A stretch of 64,000 nucleotides of DNA, taken from assembly GCF_016801865.2 (NCBI RefSeq), contig NC_068938.1, forward strand, positions 99,501,925-99,565,924, read 5' to 3'. Source of the stretch: Culex pipiens pallens. Lineage: Eukaryota; Arthropoda; Insecta; Diptera; Culicidae. A model generated the notes under the pieces. It saw only the letters and a program-made list of their open reading frames with translations, was not told where the DNA came from and made no database searches. Made by a program: the position numbers and the translations under genes. Each line of letters begins with the position of its first letter. The first letter of the stretch is position 1. Below, in pieces: positions 12,661-23,070 of the stretch.

Positions 12661-14229
12661 AAATATCAATTTTTCATCGCTAGCCTGCGTGAAGTTTGAC
12701 ATTCTTTATCGCAAGATTCCTTTTCGGTTCAAGTTTCGAACTTCTTTTAACACCTAGTTCCCTTCCAACCCGAGATTCAAATTGACGACCTTTGAATTTT
12801 GAGTTCAAAACACTTTTTTAATCTGTTCCAACTCCATAATGACGACTTTTACAAGCGGAATGACCTATTGACCTAAATTAACACTCCGGGTTCGGGTCTT
12901 ACATTGAAATATTACTGTAATGTAATTTTGGGACCTACCGTTGGTCAAAAGATGGACCTACATTTGAAATGTTAAAATGATCTTAAAAATAACTTTGTTC
13001 ACAACACTTTATTATTACGTAAAGGAGGTTGGTCAAACGCAAAGCGAAATTAATGATTCGTCATCACTTACTGGCAGTGCTCGTGTGATGCCATCAATTC
13101 TCCCTGATATCGCTCAACTTCACACCTTTCATTCCCGTCCACCTCATCAACCAAGAACAACCCAATTGAGGCGAGAATAACTTTTTCCCCCGTTAATTAC
13201 CACTCACTTAGCGATAATGTCCTTTCACTCTTCGTACTCCCACTCCCCTGCCTGCTGGCTGGAACTGGCCACCAACCGCTACCACGACCTGTGCCCACCG
13301 TAGATTCCCGGGTGTCCCGGAGGGGGCCATATATCATCCTGCTTATCGGTAACGTTCTTGGCTCTTTTTGGTTGTTTTGTTTCAATTCCTTCGCCACTTG
13401 GTCGTGTCGTAAAAGTCGTAAAAAGTTTCCCAACCTCTCCGTTTCCCCTCAGCCTTTGCCAAGCGCGTCAACGTCGTCGTCGTCGGGACTGCAGACGGGT
13501 CCGATTTTATCGCGGGGACACAGCGCCCAGGGACCTCTCGGCCAAGCAGCGGTCTGGGCCAAGGACTCGGGAATTTAGTGGTAAGGTTGTAAACCACCTT
13601 GGTTGCTTCTTCCTGGGCTCAGTGGCCTCGATTGAACACATCATCTGTCGTGCTGATAAGAAAGAGTCAAGTTTCTAATTATTATCCAAATAAACTAATA
13701 TAACTCCCGACTTCCCAAGAAGGTTCCCAACCGCCCGAGGGACTCGGGTCACGCGAGTATAAAGACGTTAAGGCCCATAACTCCTGGCCACGTTGTGGGC
13801 CCTTACTTACTCGTTATCGCCCAATCTATATTGTCGTCATCTTTTGGGAGAAAATTATTACGTTAGATTTGGACAGAGAGACAAACGCACATATCTGGAT
13901 GCTTTTAAGGAAGGCGTTGTCTTCATTACGCATCCCGCGGGAGGACCACCCTGGATGACGACGAATCCCAGGTGCCGCCAGCCGGAGTCGGACCGGAGAC
14001 CGGAATGTTTTGAGTGGCTGGTGGTGTTATTTGAATTTTATTGGTGTACACGAGATATGTGCATTCCTGAATGATTTCGGTTGACATTTGTGAGCTTTTG
14101 GATATTTTATTGGGTGCGTTGAAATTCTCGAAAAAATAGATAAGAATTTTATGTTATCATTTCAGTTGACTCAATTAATGAGTTTAGCTAGTTTTGCCTT
14201 CCTGCTCTAAAAATGAACTTTTTATTAAG
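12661..14229. other. Unique-looking DNA, no gene recognised
   Basis: 12665-13020 contains several short GACCTA-type motifs in both orientations and may be an old repeat. 13040-14080 is GC-richer with overlapping frames of 67-106 codons on both strands. None shows a domain or a single consistent frame. Confidence 0.3.
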
Positions 14230-14520
14230 AGCTCAGATACACACCTTTATGTATACTTATCGACTCAGAATCGAAAACTGAACAAATGTTTGTGTGTGTA
14301 TGTATGTGTATGTGTGTATGTATGTATGTGCCCAAAATACTTGCCAAGTTTTCTCAGCACTGGCTGGACCGATTTTGATCAAACCAGTTGCATTCGACTT
14401 GGTTTATGGTCCCATACATCGTTTTTTAAATATATATTGATGGTCCACCACACTCCCCCACACCAAAAAGCTCATAGGAACTTCCTGGTAGTGGACGCAA
14501 ACTATCCTTAGCTCGTACAC
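14230..14520. repeat. Diverged copy of the 8030-8410 repeat family
   Basis: In order on the plus strand: GACTCAGAATC, a (TGTG/TATG)n microsatellite at 14286-14331, CACTGGCTGGACCGATTTTG, and a GGTCCCATACATCG-like end. The same landmarks occur in the opposite orientation at 8030-8410, so the two are copies of one dispersed element, with the GT tract expanded in this one. Confidence 0.5.
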
Positions 14521-14802
14521 ACATAAACAACAAAATTGAAAATAAAAATTGAGCCAAGGACTAATTAGATGTGCGGTGAGTTAAACTACAAGGACGGTAT
14601 CCCAGTGGAAGAGTTTTCTTTTAAAGGGATCCACGAAATTAAAATTTATTATTTTAAAGCTACCATTGACAAGTGATTACTTAATACTAAATTATTTAAT
14701 TAAATCGTTCGTTGAGTTTTTGTTTATAATATTGTTTTATTTTTGCATTAAAAGTGGAACGGTTTTGTACTAAATGCAAATTGCTTGGAAGTGAATTATA
14801 TA

Positions 14803-15269
14803 CACCCAACTGGCAGTCGCATGATTGTGATGCATGGCGGCATGAAAGTATATCAGAATCTGCATGAAAACTGTCCTCATGCATTTTTTGCGATATAGGG
14901 GTATGACATTTTTGCCCGTTACCGACAATTATCGACATTACCGACGGCTTTTGGTATTTCACAAAAAAAAACCCTTCACAGAACGAGTATTGAACCAACA
15001 ACTTCTTGGTTATTGATCCGACACGCTTGCACCGCGCCATGGACGCTTGATGAAAAGTGAGTGAAAGAGAACCAACATATGCTTCTCTTTGGAGTGTTGC
15101 TCGGGGACGGGCCAGCATTATATGTGTTGGTGAGAACTGCAGATCGCTGAAATTTTTACAAGCGGGCAAAAATGATCTACGGGCTTGCTGCAAAAAATGT
15201 TATAAAATGTGACATTTTTTGCAGCAAATCCAATGTTGCAGATTTTGAGATATATTTTTCCTTTGGGTG
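14803..15269. mobile_element. MITE, CACCCAA ends, TA duplication, inside the decayed LINE
   Basis: 467 bp with CACCCAA/TTGGGTG ends and TA on both sides (14801-14802, 15270-15271). Removing it plus one TA rejoins the LINE frame in phase (…GPTL to YNSLPS…), which fixes the ends independently of the terminal repeats. Near the right end a 16-bp perfect hairpin (15185-15200 with 15212-15227, core TTGCTGCAAAAAATGT) could form. A tRNA-like SINE module lies inside at about 14964-15040. Confidence 0.8.
14964..15040 (-). repeat. tRNA-derived SINE-like module
   Basis: On the minus strand the sequence reads GGCGCGGTGCAAGCGTGTCG (A-box region), then an anticodon-arm-like stretch, then TTGTTGGTTCAATACTCG, close to a B box (GGTTCRANNCC). 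After a short spacer comes a run of nine T. The A/B spacing is that of a tRNA, but I cannot fold a clean cloverleaf. It is best read as the promoter head of a SINE inserted into, or captured by, the surrounding MITE. Confidence 0.5.
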
Positions 15270-15619
15270 TAGCGTAGGTCCTGAAAACTTGATTCGTTTT
15301 TGGCCTCGTGTTGTAACTGCTCTAATGCTTAGAAAGTTATTCGATTGGCGGGTTCTTCGTGACAGATGCGAATTTGTAAACTCTATAGAGTGGTGAAATA
15401 TAGGATTGTTAATTACATCATGGACAAAAAGTAATGTCTGAATTTCACAGAGAAAAGCTAGTGGTAATATGTTATGACAATTGTAAGAGTAAAGTACTGG
15501 TTTATTGAAAATAATTTTCAGGCATCGGTTTTGTAAGGTTTGTAACTTTAATAGATGAGAACGAGCGGTATGTCCCCATACGGAAATTATGTAATTTATT
15601 TGAGAGTGGATGTAGGCAA

Positions 15620-16576
15620 CCCAAGTAGCACTCATAACTTGTCGTCTGTTGAATAATAGTTAGACAGCTGTTTTTGATCAACATACGAGAAAAAATTTCA
15701 ACGTTATTTAAATAACAGTTTGTTTCACTACTTGTATAACTGACTTATGTAACTCTTGAGATTTGTACCACACAAGTGTTAAAACACAGTCAACATCACT
15801 CTTTTCCAACTTTAACACACAACATAGGGAATATTTTCACATGTTTGGGACGGCATCTTCTAAAAAATGGGCGTGGTCAACCATTCTATGAATACCCTTA
15901 GGTCTTCTCGCTTTGTTACAAAAATGTTATCAGAGAATAGATTATATAATTGACGCTTGGGCCAGCTTGTTTACTATGAAGCCCCGTGGAGAGATGTGGA
16001 AGCGCGCCTGGACCTGCCGTGGAGATAATAAAAAATCGTCGAAGTCACCGGATCGAATCTTGGGACAGAGGAAGTTCATCAAAAAAGGAAAATGTAAAAG
16101 TTCGCCATGCAGGGAATTTCACACTAATCACATGCGCGCCATGATTGTTTTTCTTTTTTTAATTCAATCTCGAATTATTTTAAATGAATCTTGCAGAAAC
16201 AAGCGTACTTTTTTTAATTAGCTTCGTCGTTGATTGAAATTCTAATAAGAAATGTTTCTTTACATGTAAGTTAGTCGACGGTTAGATAGCTGTTTTCAAT
16301 CTAACATTCCTTTCCAGTGTGCGCTTTGATTTGACAGCACAGCCGTAAACCACGCCCCCATTTTTTCGTTGAATCTCTTGTTGGATGGCACAGTGTTGTC
16401 AAATACATTTGTACAATTTACTCTGATAACTTGCATCTTTTTCTGGAAAGTTATACAACAAAAAAAAGTGCGCTTGTTCAGTTCACAGGAGTTGTAGAAC
16501 AAGTTGTGGTAGCGAGGCGGATTGGTTATACAACCAGTTAGGAAGTACGTTTATCTGACAAAGTGTGCTGCTTGGG
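15620..16576. mobile_element. DNA element with CCCAAGYAGCAC ends inside the decayed LINE
   Basis: 957 bp beginning CCCAAGTAGCAC and ending in the inverse of CCCAAGCAGCAC. The LINE frame is interrupted exactly here: upstream coding ends …TFTYYF, downstream resumes AYIHSQ. The frame is restored if the element and 2 bp (AA at 15618-15619, repeated at 16577-16578) are removed, implying an unusual 2-bp AA/TT target duplication. No transposase frame inside. About 15955-16075 has A-box-like and B-box-like (GGATCGAATCTTGG) sequence, possibly another tRNA-derived module. Confidence 0.65.
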
Positions 16577-17594
16577 AAAATAATATGTGAACAAGGTTTT
16601 AGATGGAACAAATAGCCTTACCCTCCACAAAATTCCAATGTACGATGAAACACGTTTTTCAATTAAAAGTTAATGTGGTTAGTCCAGGACAACACAGGAT
16701 CAAAAAGAATTCCCAAGTATTTAAAACAATAGACTTTTTCGATATTGTTAGAACCAAGCCTAACTTGATCGTGATCGGGCACAATTTTTCTAATTGATTT
16801 GAATACCATGTATTTTGTTTTGGAAGCATTAAGTGACAATAAGTTAGCATTAAAATATTCATTCAAAGTTCGAAGATCCTTTTCCATGAGTGATATTATT
16901 GTGTGAATGTCGTTGTAAGGATAAAATAACGCAGTGTCATCCGCAAAAAGTCTCGCATTTCCATTAAGTTCCAATCTACCCAGATTATTAATAAACGCTA
17001 TTGATTTGTTTGAAGTTTCGATACCGTAAAACGGGGTGACTTTGATAGCCGGGGTGACTTTGATAGGTTTGCGATTTTTCCGCAAAATGAAGAGTACAAT
17101 GGTAAGGAATGGTTGAGAAACATACTGACCGTGATAGAGAAGTGTTCAAAGTACCTCAAGAAGATCATTTCATAAAATTTTGACAAGTTTAAATAGTTAG
17201 TTAACTATAGTTAAGAAAATGTTGATGAAAGTCATTATTTTAAACTTCTCAAAGTGTCATGATTTTCTCAATGAACATGATTTTTAATCGGAAAACGGAT
17301 TGCATTTTCAGATTATTAGGACAATTTTCCACTAGGAGAAGGTTAACAAAGTTTGTCAATAATAGATAATATGTGTTTTTGAAACACAATTAAAAAAACT
17401 CCAAATTTATAGGCTATTTCAGTTGAACAAATTTCATGTAAAATGTGAAAACTTGTGATTCGTGCTTCGAATCCAGTTTAAAATGAAATATAAATCGATA
17501 ATTTTATAAACAAAAATAGTTTTAACAAGTTTCAGGCAAAATTCCGACTTTTTGACAATTTTACCTAAAATTTATATGTATTTTGCTAAAAAGC

Positions 17595-20500
17595 TTTTTT
17601 TTTTTTTTTTTTTTTCATTGGGTTAAGTTCACTGCGACCACCTGAGAAGGCTATCTTTTGTGATGTACCCTGGTTACTGTCCATACTACAAATTACTCGT
17701 ATCCATTGGATCGGAAGACGAGGGGTTATTTTGCAGACATGGTTTATCCCAATTCGGCGCAATACAGTCGATGAACTGTATGACCTTCTTGGGATGGGTG
17801 TGGTGCCATACATTGTACGGCGTAAGAAGTTGCGATCCAAGGAACCGCAGCCTTCGAGACACAAGTGCTCCGCAGAAGCAGAGTAAATGTGCCGAGCTTT
17901 CCAGCTCAGTTAAACAAAAACGACAGAGGTTGTTAGGCCACCTGCCGATTTTGTGCAGGTGATATCTGGCAGGACAATGTCCTGTTAGAAGCCCTGCGAG
18001 TATTCGTAGTTCCCTACGGTTTAAGCCAAGAAGTTTCCTGGCAATTGAAGGACTTGGAGTGATAAAAGTTTTAGCTTGTCTCAATCCTCGCATCTCGCCC
18101 CAGATTGAAGCGATTTGCGATTGTCCCCAATTAGTTATTTCTTGCTTCACGGCACTTTTTGAGATTCCAAGGAACGGCTCGGGACCCACGAAGATGTTTG
18201 ATGAGCCTTGTCTGGCAAGTTCATCAGCCATTTCGTTGCCTTCAATGCCGCAGTGCCCTGGGACCCAAAACAGCATCACTCTGTTATGCCGAGAAGCAAG
18301 TTCCCTTAGGGAAGCGACGCACTCCCAAACAAGTTTGGATTCGCATTTAGAGGATTTTAATGCCAATAGTGCAGCTTGGCTATCCGAGAAAATACCGATT
18401 TTTGCGTGTCTATAATTTCTCATAATACACGTCCTCGCACAGATGTGTATGGCATACACTTCTGCTTGAAAAACGGTAGGCCACTTTCCCATAGATATGG
18501 TTTCCCTGGTTCGAGGACCGAAGACTCCAGCTCCAGTAAAAGTGCCCATTTTTGAACCATCCGTAAAGAAACGAATAGTTCCTTCTGGAAGTGTAGGTCC
18601 TCCATTACTCCACATTTGGCGATTTGTTTCAATCACCTCATATGGAATGTCCATGTTGGGCCTCGCCTCCATGCAGTCCGAGACTGAAGTTGCAAGGGGG
18701 GAAATGTCACAAGCCTTCACGATCCGCGAGTGACCCGTTCCATCTCCTTCCACCCAGTTGTTACACCGTTGTAGTCGTAGAGCGCCAAGCGCTGCCTCCT
18801 GCTTCACATGTAAATGTAAAGGCAGAATGCATAGCATGGCTTCCATGGCCGCGGTGGGGGTTGTTTTCATTGCACTCGTTACAGAGAGACATGCCAGTCG
18901 TTGGAGCTTGGTCAGCTTCGACTGACATGTCTTCTGTTCAGTCTTCGGCCACCAAACAGTCGACGCATAGGTTACCCTAGGTCGAGCGATGGTGGTGTAA
19001 GACCAGAATGCAAGTTTTGGTTTAAGGCCCCAGGTTTTGCCGAGAATTTTGTTGCACGCCCAGATAGCAGTAGTTGCCTTCTTTACCGCATAGTCCAGAT
19101 GTGCATTCCAGTTCAGCTTTTTGTCAAGGATTACTCCTAGATATTTGACCTCGGAACTGAAGGTCAGTTGGGTTCCTTTCAAGGTAGGCGGCCTAAGGTC
19201 GTGTTTCCTTCTGTTAGTAAACGGGATTATCACGGTTTTGTTGGGGTTTATCGTCAGCCCTTCCTGCTCACACCACGACATGGTGCAGTTTAGTGCTGAC
19301 TGTAGACGGTCCGATAACGTTCCGTCGTACTTCCCCCGGATGATTAAGACTACGTCGTCAGCATATCCAATGACTTCGTAGCCAAGTAGTGTGAGTTTTC
19401 TTAGAAGGCTATCTACCACCAGCAGCCAAAGCAAAGGAGATAGTACTCCCCCTTGCGGACAGCCTTTGGCTGCTGTTATTGTGATAGATGTGTCTCCTAG
19501 CGATGCTGAAATCTCTCTGCTCGTAAGCATAGCATGAATCCAGCTCGCAGTTGTTCCATCGACGTTCCTCGACCGGAGCGCTTCATTGATGGCTGTGTAC
19601 GAAGTGTTATCGAAAGCGCCCTGAATATCAAGAAAAGCACAAAGTGCAGATTCTTTATATTTCAGTGCGTTCTCGATACGTGACACTAACGTGTGTAGGG
19701 CAGTTTCGGTCGATTTGCCCGCTTGGTATGCATATTGGTGTTTATGCAAAGGGAAGTCCTTCAAGAACTTCGCCCGGATGTGGTTGTCCGTGATTTTCTC
19801 CATAAGCTTGAGCAGCGTTGCTGTCAGGCTTATGGGTCTGAAGGCTTTTGGCGTCGTGGGATCACTTCTGCCGGCCTTAGGTATGAAGATCACCTTGACT
19901 TTGCGCCAGCTTCGAGGGATGTAGCCCAGGGTGAAGCTGGCTCGAAGTAGGTTGATCAGCTCAGCCATTATGGTGTCGGCTGCTTTTTGGAGAAAGATTG
20001 GAAGGATGCCATCGGGTCCCGCAGCCTTCAGTGGTTCAAACGTGCCGAGGGCCCATTTGATTGAAGACTGATTGAACATTCGACGGGCTAGTTGGACTGA
20101 CTCTCTTGATGGTCGACACCATGCGCCATCTGCAGTCCGGATACTAGCAGCATCCTCCTCTCTTTCAGTTGATTCTGGAAAGTGCATACTCATGAGTACT
20201 TGCAGTGTTTCCTTGTTTGTGACAGTGAGAGTGCCTTGCTCGTCTCTCACCTGTCCTAGACCGTTAGAATGGTCTTTCGACAACGCCTTTTGGAGTCGGG
20301 TTGCTTCAGACATCGAGCTTATGTCCTCGCAGAAATTGGCCAGGCTAGTTTTTTTGGCCCTCCTCAGCTCCGCGTTGTACTTCGTTAGGGCTGCTTTGTA
20401 GGCATCCCATTCAGAAGTGAGCTTTGCTCGGTTGAAAAGCCTTCGTGCCTCCTTACGGAGGTTGCTCAGGCTTTCGCTCCACCACGGTACGTCCCGACAG

Positions 20501-20831
20501 ATTTCCCTCACCTTTTTTGGGCAGCTTGCCTGATAGGCAGCCGTGACTCTGTGTTGGAGAATATCCGCTGCATTGTCCAATTCTTCGGGTGTTCGTATCC
20601 GTGGAGGGGCATGTGGTTTGGACCGGGAAAGGTGACCTCGGAAGGCATTCCAGTCCGTGTCGGATGGGTCACGAAACGTTTCCCTTTTCAGTTGACTGGC
20701 TTCTATGTCGAAGACAATCTGTCTGTGATCAGATAGACTAGCTTCTTCAGAGACATGCCAGTTTTTTATTTTGTCTGCGAAAGCAGCACTACACAGAGTG
20801 AGGTCCAAAACCTCCTGTCTTGCGACAGTAA
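17595..20831 (-). mobile_element. 5'-truncated APE-type non-LTR retrotransposon with RNase H
   Basis: This is the full extent of the LINE copy. Its 3' end is a 22-nt A-tail (T-run at 17595-17616) after a short 3' UTR of about 69 nt (17617-17685). Its 5' end falls near 20831, inside the endonuclease domain, so ORF1, most of the endonuclease and the promoter are missing; that is the usual result of incomplete target-primed reverse transcription. A possible target duplication is only AAAAG on both sides and is not secure. It inserted into the TA-flanked element at 17024-21192. Confidence 0.9.
17686..20831 (-). CDS. LINE ORF2 polyprotein, 5'-partial: endonuclease end, RT, RNase H, CCHC
   Basis: The frame enters from the truncated 5' end with no genuine start codon; codons before residue 1 read RQEV and lead into LDLTLCS, a typical endonuclease stretch. 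Numbering the 1,040 residues from 20808, SDH at 26-28 is the last APE endonuclease motif. RT spans about 250-600: FRPISL at 323, DIQGAFD at 394, GCPQGGVLSPLL at 449, catalytic YADD at 482-485, KYLGVILD at 555. RNase H spans about 745-870 with D750, E783, D809, D862 and H852 in VPGHCGIEGNEMADELA. A C-terminal knuckle has C962, C965, H974 and C979. The frame has no stop or frameshift, so the copy is young. RNase H plus the CCHC fits the I/LOA/Loner/R1 group; I cannot fix the clade. The product would nick target DNA and reverse-transcribe its RNA in the nucleus, but this copy lacks the parts to move itself. Confidence 0.93.
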
Positions 20832-21192
20832 CAAAAGTTTAAACACTTAGTTAACTAAATAAAAACATTGATTTTTTTTTTCTTAAAAACTATATCAGCT
20901 ACTTCAGTGATGGTACATTTAGCATACAAATAAAGTTTGAACATCTTAAATATGATTTTAACAAGAAAAACTATGACTGTCAAAGTCACCCTGGAATTGA
21001 AACTAAGAATTTTTAACGTAACTATTTTTTCTAAATATTATTGAAAAAACTTTTTTTCCGAAATAGTGCATGGACTTTTTGTGGCCTACCCCTGTACATG
21101 TTATAAAAATAATAATCTTGAGAAAAACCTTAACTGTTGGAAAATATTCTACAAACAAATTGAACCCCTATCAAAGTCACCCCGGTTTACGG

Positions 21193-22335
21193 TAACTATT
21201 TCAACAGTTATGTATAAAAATGTGTTTTCACGTATATCCGGATCTCATTTATATGCATGTAAACGACATCATTCGACCCATCGTTGGTTAGGTAATTGAA
21301 AATCCTTTCCAACGAGTCCACAACATTAATGATCTGGCAACCCTGTCTCAAGTTATGATTACTTAAGTGATATTTATGTACTTTTTTGAGGCTTAAAATG
21401 TAAACCATTTCCGGATCCATCATCTGACCCATCGTTGTTTAAATAATCGAGAGACCTTTCCAACGAGTCCACAACATTAATGATCTGGCAACCGTGATTC
21501 GAGTTATGACCACTTAAGTGATATTTATGGATCGAAAAAAATAGATGAAATATGTGTCCAAACCACTCATATTACCCATTGTTGATAAAAAGTGAAGAAG
21601 GCATCAACCACATAGGTGGATTAAGTTAGTTTTTGTTTTGTTTCCGGTTTATTGGCATACATTATGTTTATTTCATTTTTGTTGGTAGTTTTTCACTTTT
21701 TTTATTACAAAATTATATTATTAGCAGTACAAAGTGGATGATAGTGAAGAACACAGCCAAGGCTGATCCCTGCAAAAAGACTTCTTTCAAAACAATGGCA
21801 GAATCACATAAAACAAGTCAAATAACTAAACCTATAATTTTCCAACAAAAAGTGCATTTTGAAGATTAAAAATTTATTGATAAATCGTTGATTCTGAGGA
21901 TCGAAGCCGGCCTAAAGTTGATGTTGGGTTACTGAGAGTTAAGGGTATGCGAGAAGATGATTCCACAACTTAAGTTTTCAATAACATTTTGTAAGAAAAT
22001 GCCGTAACGGAAAATTGTTTTGTTTGTTGCAGACGAGAAAAAGGACGACAGCAAGAACAGTCTCGAGTTCAGAAATCTAATTAAGTTGATTAGAAGTTTG
22101 TAATCACGGATATACGTATTCCCCGAATCGTGTTTTTGAAAGCAGTTAAAAAAAAAGGCTTTACAAAGTGTTTTATTAGGCAGACGGTTAATAAGCCGAA
22201 AGCATACAATCTGTCGAGTTTAAAAATTATTTATGTCGCATAGAAGTTTCTCTCAAAGCGGATGCCGATTCAGCGTTAAAATTCTCTTGAATTCTAATGA
22301 AAGACAAAATCTTACAAAACATGCCCCACTAGGGT
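21193..22335. repeat. Repeat with two about 110-bp internal direct repeats, then AT-rich DNA
   Basis: 21270-21380 and 21421-21533 are diverged direct copies (landmarks GACCCATCGTTG, CCTTTCCAACGAGTCCACAA, TGATCTGGCAACC, TTAAGTGATATTTATG). A weaker relative is at 61190-61620. The segment ends near 21630 with AAGGCATCAACCACATAGG, similar in inverse to 7767-7800, so the repeat is dispersed. 21640-22335 shows nothing I can name. Confidence 0.45.
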
Positions 22336-22845
22336 GTAATATGGTTGTATGGGTCATTCCATCTGAAGCGGAACAGCATTTGAAAATTACCCTCTCCGAT
22401 CCTGCTCAAATTTGGCAGGGCTGTTGATACTATCAAAACATGCAAGAATCCCGAATTTCATCCAAATCGGACCACCCCCTCCATTTTTGTACCTCCCCAA
22501 AAAATCGACTTTTTGACGATTTTTGACCAAACCTCCTAGTTTGAAACGACGATAACTCAGGAACCACAAATCTTAGAGGGTCGGTATTAGACTCAATTTT
22601 GAAGGAAATTGGACGTAGAATCCATTTCCGTGATCAAAATTTAGATTAATTTATTTTTTCTACCTGTATTGCGCAATTGAAAACTTTAAACGGCCGTATC
22701 TCAAAACACCCCAACTTATTTTTTTTATTTGACCTCACCATCGTGTTTCCCGGCCAATTTTACATAAGAATCACTTATCGACAGAAATGAATATGTTTTG
22801 TTCCAGAGATATCGAATTTTAAAGTTTTGTGTTTTCGAGATTACC
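22336..22845. repeat. Arm of a foldback-type repeat, cut by the assembly gap region
   Basis: The start GGTTGTATGGGTCATTCC resembles the GGGTAATTC/GGGTCATTC end of the FB1 family. The style (repeated blocks such as TCCATTTTTG, CGATAACTCAG, GAGATATCGAATTTT) is typical of those arms. Only one arm is seen; the partner may be missing or lie in the gap. Assignment to FB1 itself is not supported at base level. Confidence 0.35.
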
Positions 22846-23070
22846 TACATTAGCTTCATTCGCCGCATCTGCTAGAAGCACACAGGCGGGCTGATCAATA
22901 ACTGCTACCTGGTNNNNNNNNNNNNNNNNNNNNNNNNNNNNNNNNNNNNNNNNNNNNNNNNNNNNNNNNNNNNNNNNNNNNNNNNNNNNNNNNNNNNNNN
23001 NNNNNNNNNNNNNTGGTATGGTATGTACGTCGTATTTATCCTCTTTTCCTCTTTTTGTAACTTGTTGCAT
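22846..23070 (-). pseudogene. Possible gene or TE fragment spanning the assembly gap
   Basis: On the minus strand, ATG at 23070 opens MQQVTKRGKEDKYDVHTIP up to the gap. On the other side of the gap the same strand reads QVAVIDQPACVLLADAANEANV and then meets GTAG|GTAATC, a plausible splice donor near 22846. Both pieces have protein-like composition, unlike nearby AT-rich DNA. The gap length is unknown, so whether they are one frame cannot be judged. I recognise no family. Confidence 0.25.
22914..23013. other. Assembly gap (100 N)
   Basis: Exactly 100 undetermined bases, the conventional placeholder for a gap of unknown length. The right edge (TGGTATGGTATG) and left edge (CTACCTGGT) share TGGT, so a short repeat at the join is possible. 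Confidence 0.99.

Larger units (their letters stand above)
14550..17010 (-). pseudogene. Decayed LINE fragment (RT C-terminal half), interrupted by two MITEs
   Basis: Three minus-strand pieces belong to one degenerate non-LTR retrotransposon. (1) About 17005-16577 encodes the RT palm with FADD in LFADDTALFYP and the following region through a KYLGILFD motif; a stop and frameshift occur near 16663. (2) 15617-15272 continues from AYIHSQINYIISVWG to IKFSGPTL. (3) 14800-14696 encodes YNSLPSNL and a lysine-rich tail ending in TAA. The breaks match MITE insertions at 15620-16576 and 14803-15269. The 3' untranslated part probably runs to about 14550. Upstream of about 17005 the RT sequence stops, so the copy is 5'-truncated. 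The clade is uncertain; the motifs suggest the CR1/L2 side rather than jockey/I. Confidence 0.75.
17024..21192. mobile_element. TA-flanked DNA element with GTGACTTTGATAG ends, split by a LINE
   Basis: The left end (CCGTAAAACGGGGTGACTTT, 17024 on) is mirrored at the right (inverse CCGTAAACCGGGGTGACTTT, ending 21192). TA flanks both (17022-17023, 21193-21194). The core GGGTGACTTTGATAG is repeated a second time just inside the left end (about 17052-17066), and a relative lies at 20972-20995. The element's own sequence is about 17024-17594 plus 20831-21192, roughly 0.93 kb. The rest is the inserted LINE. No transposase frame is seen. Confidence 0.8.

Noticed and set aside
14696..15193. 165-codon minus ORF as a single gene
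   Set aside because: Its first part lies in a MITE and only the last about 35 codons belong to the old LINE; the join is accidental.
18420..20736. Many 60-118-codon frames inside the LINE on both strands
   Set aside because: They are shadows of the 1,040-codon ORF2 on the minus strand.
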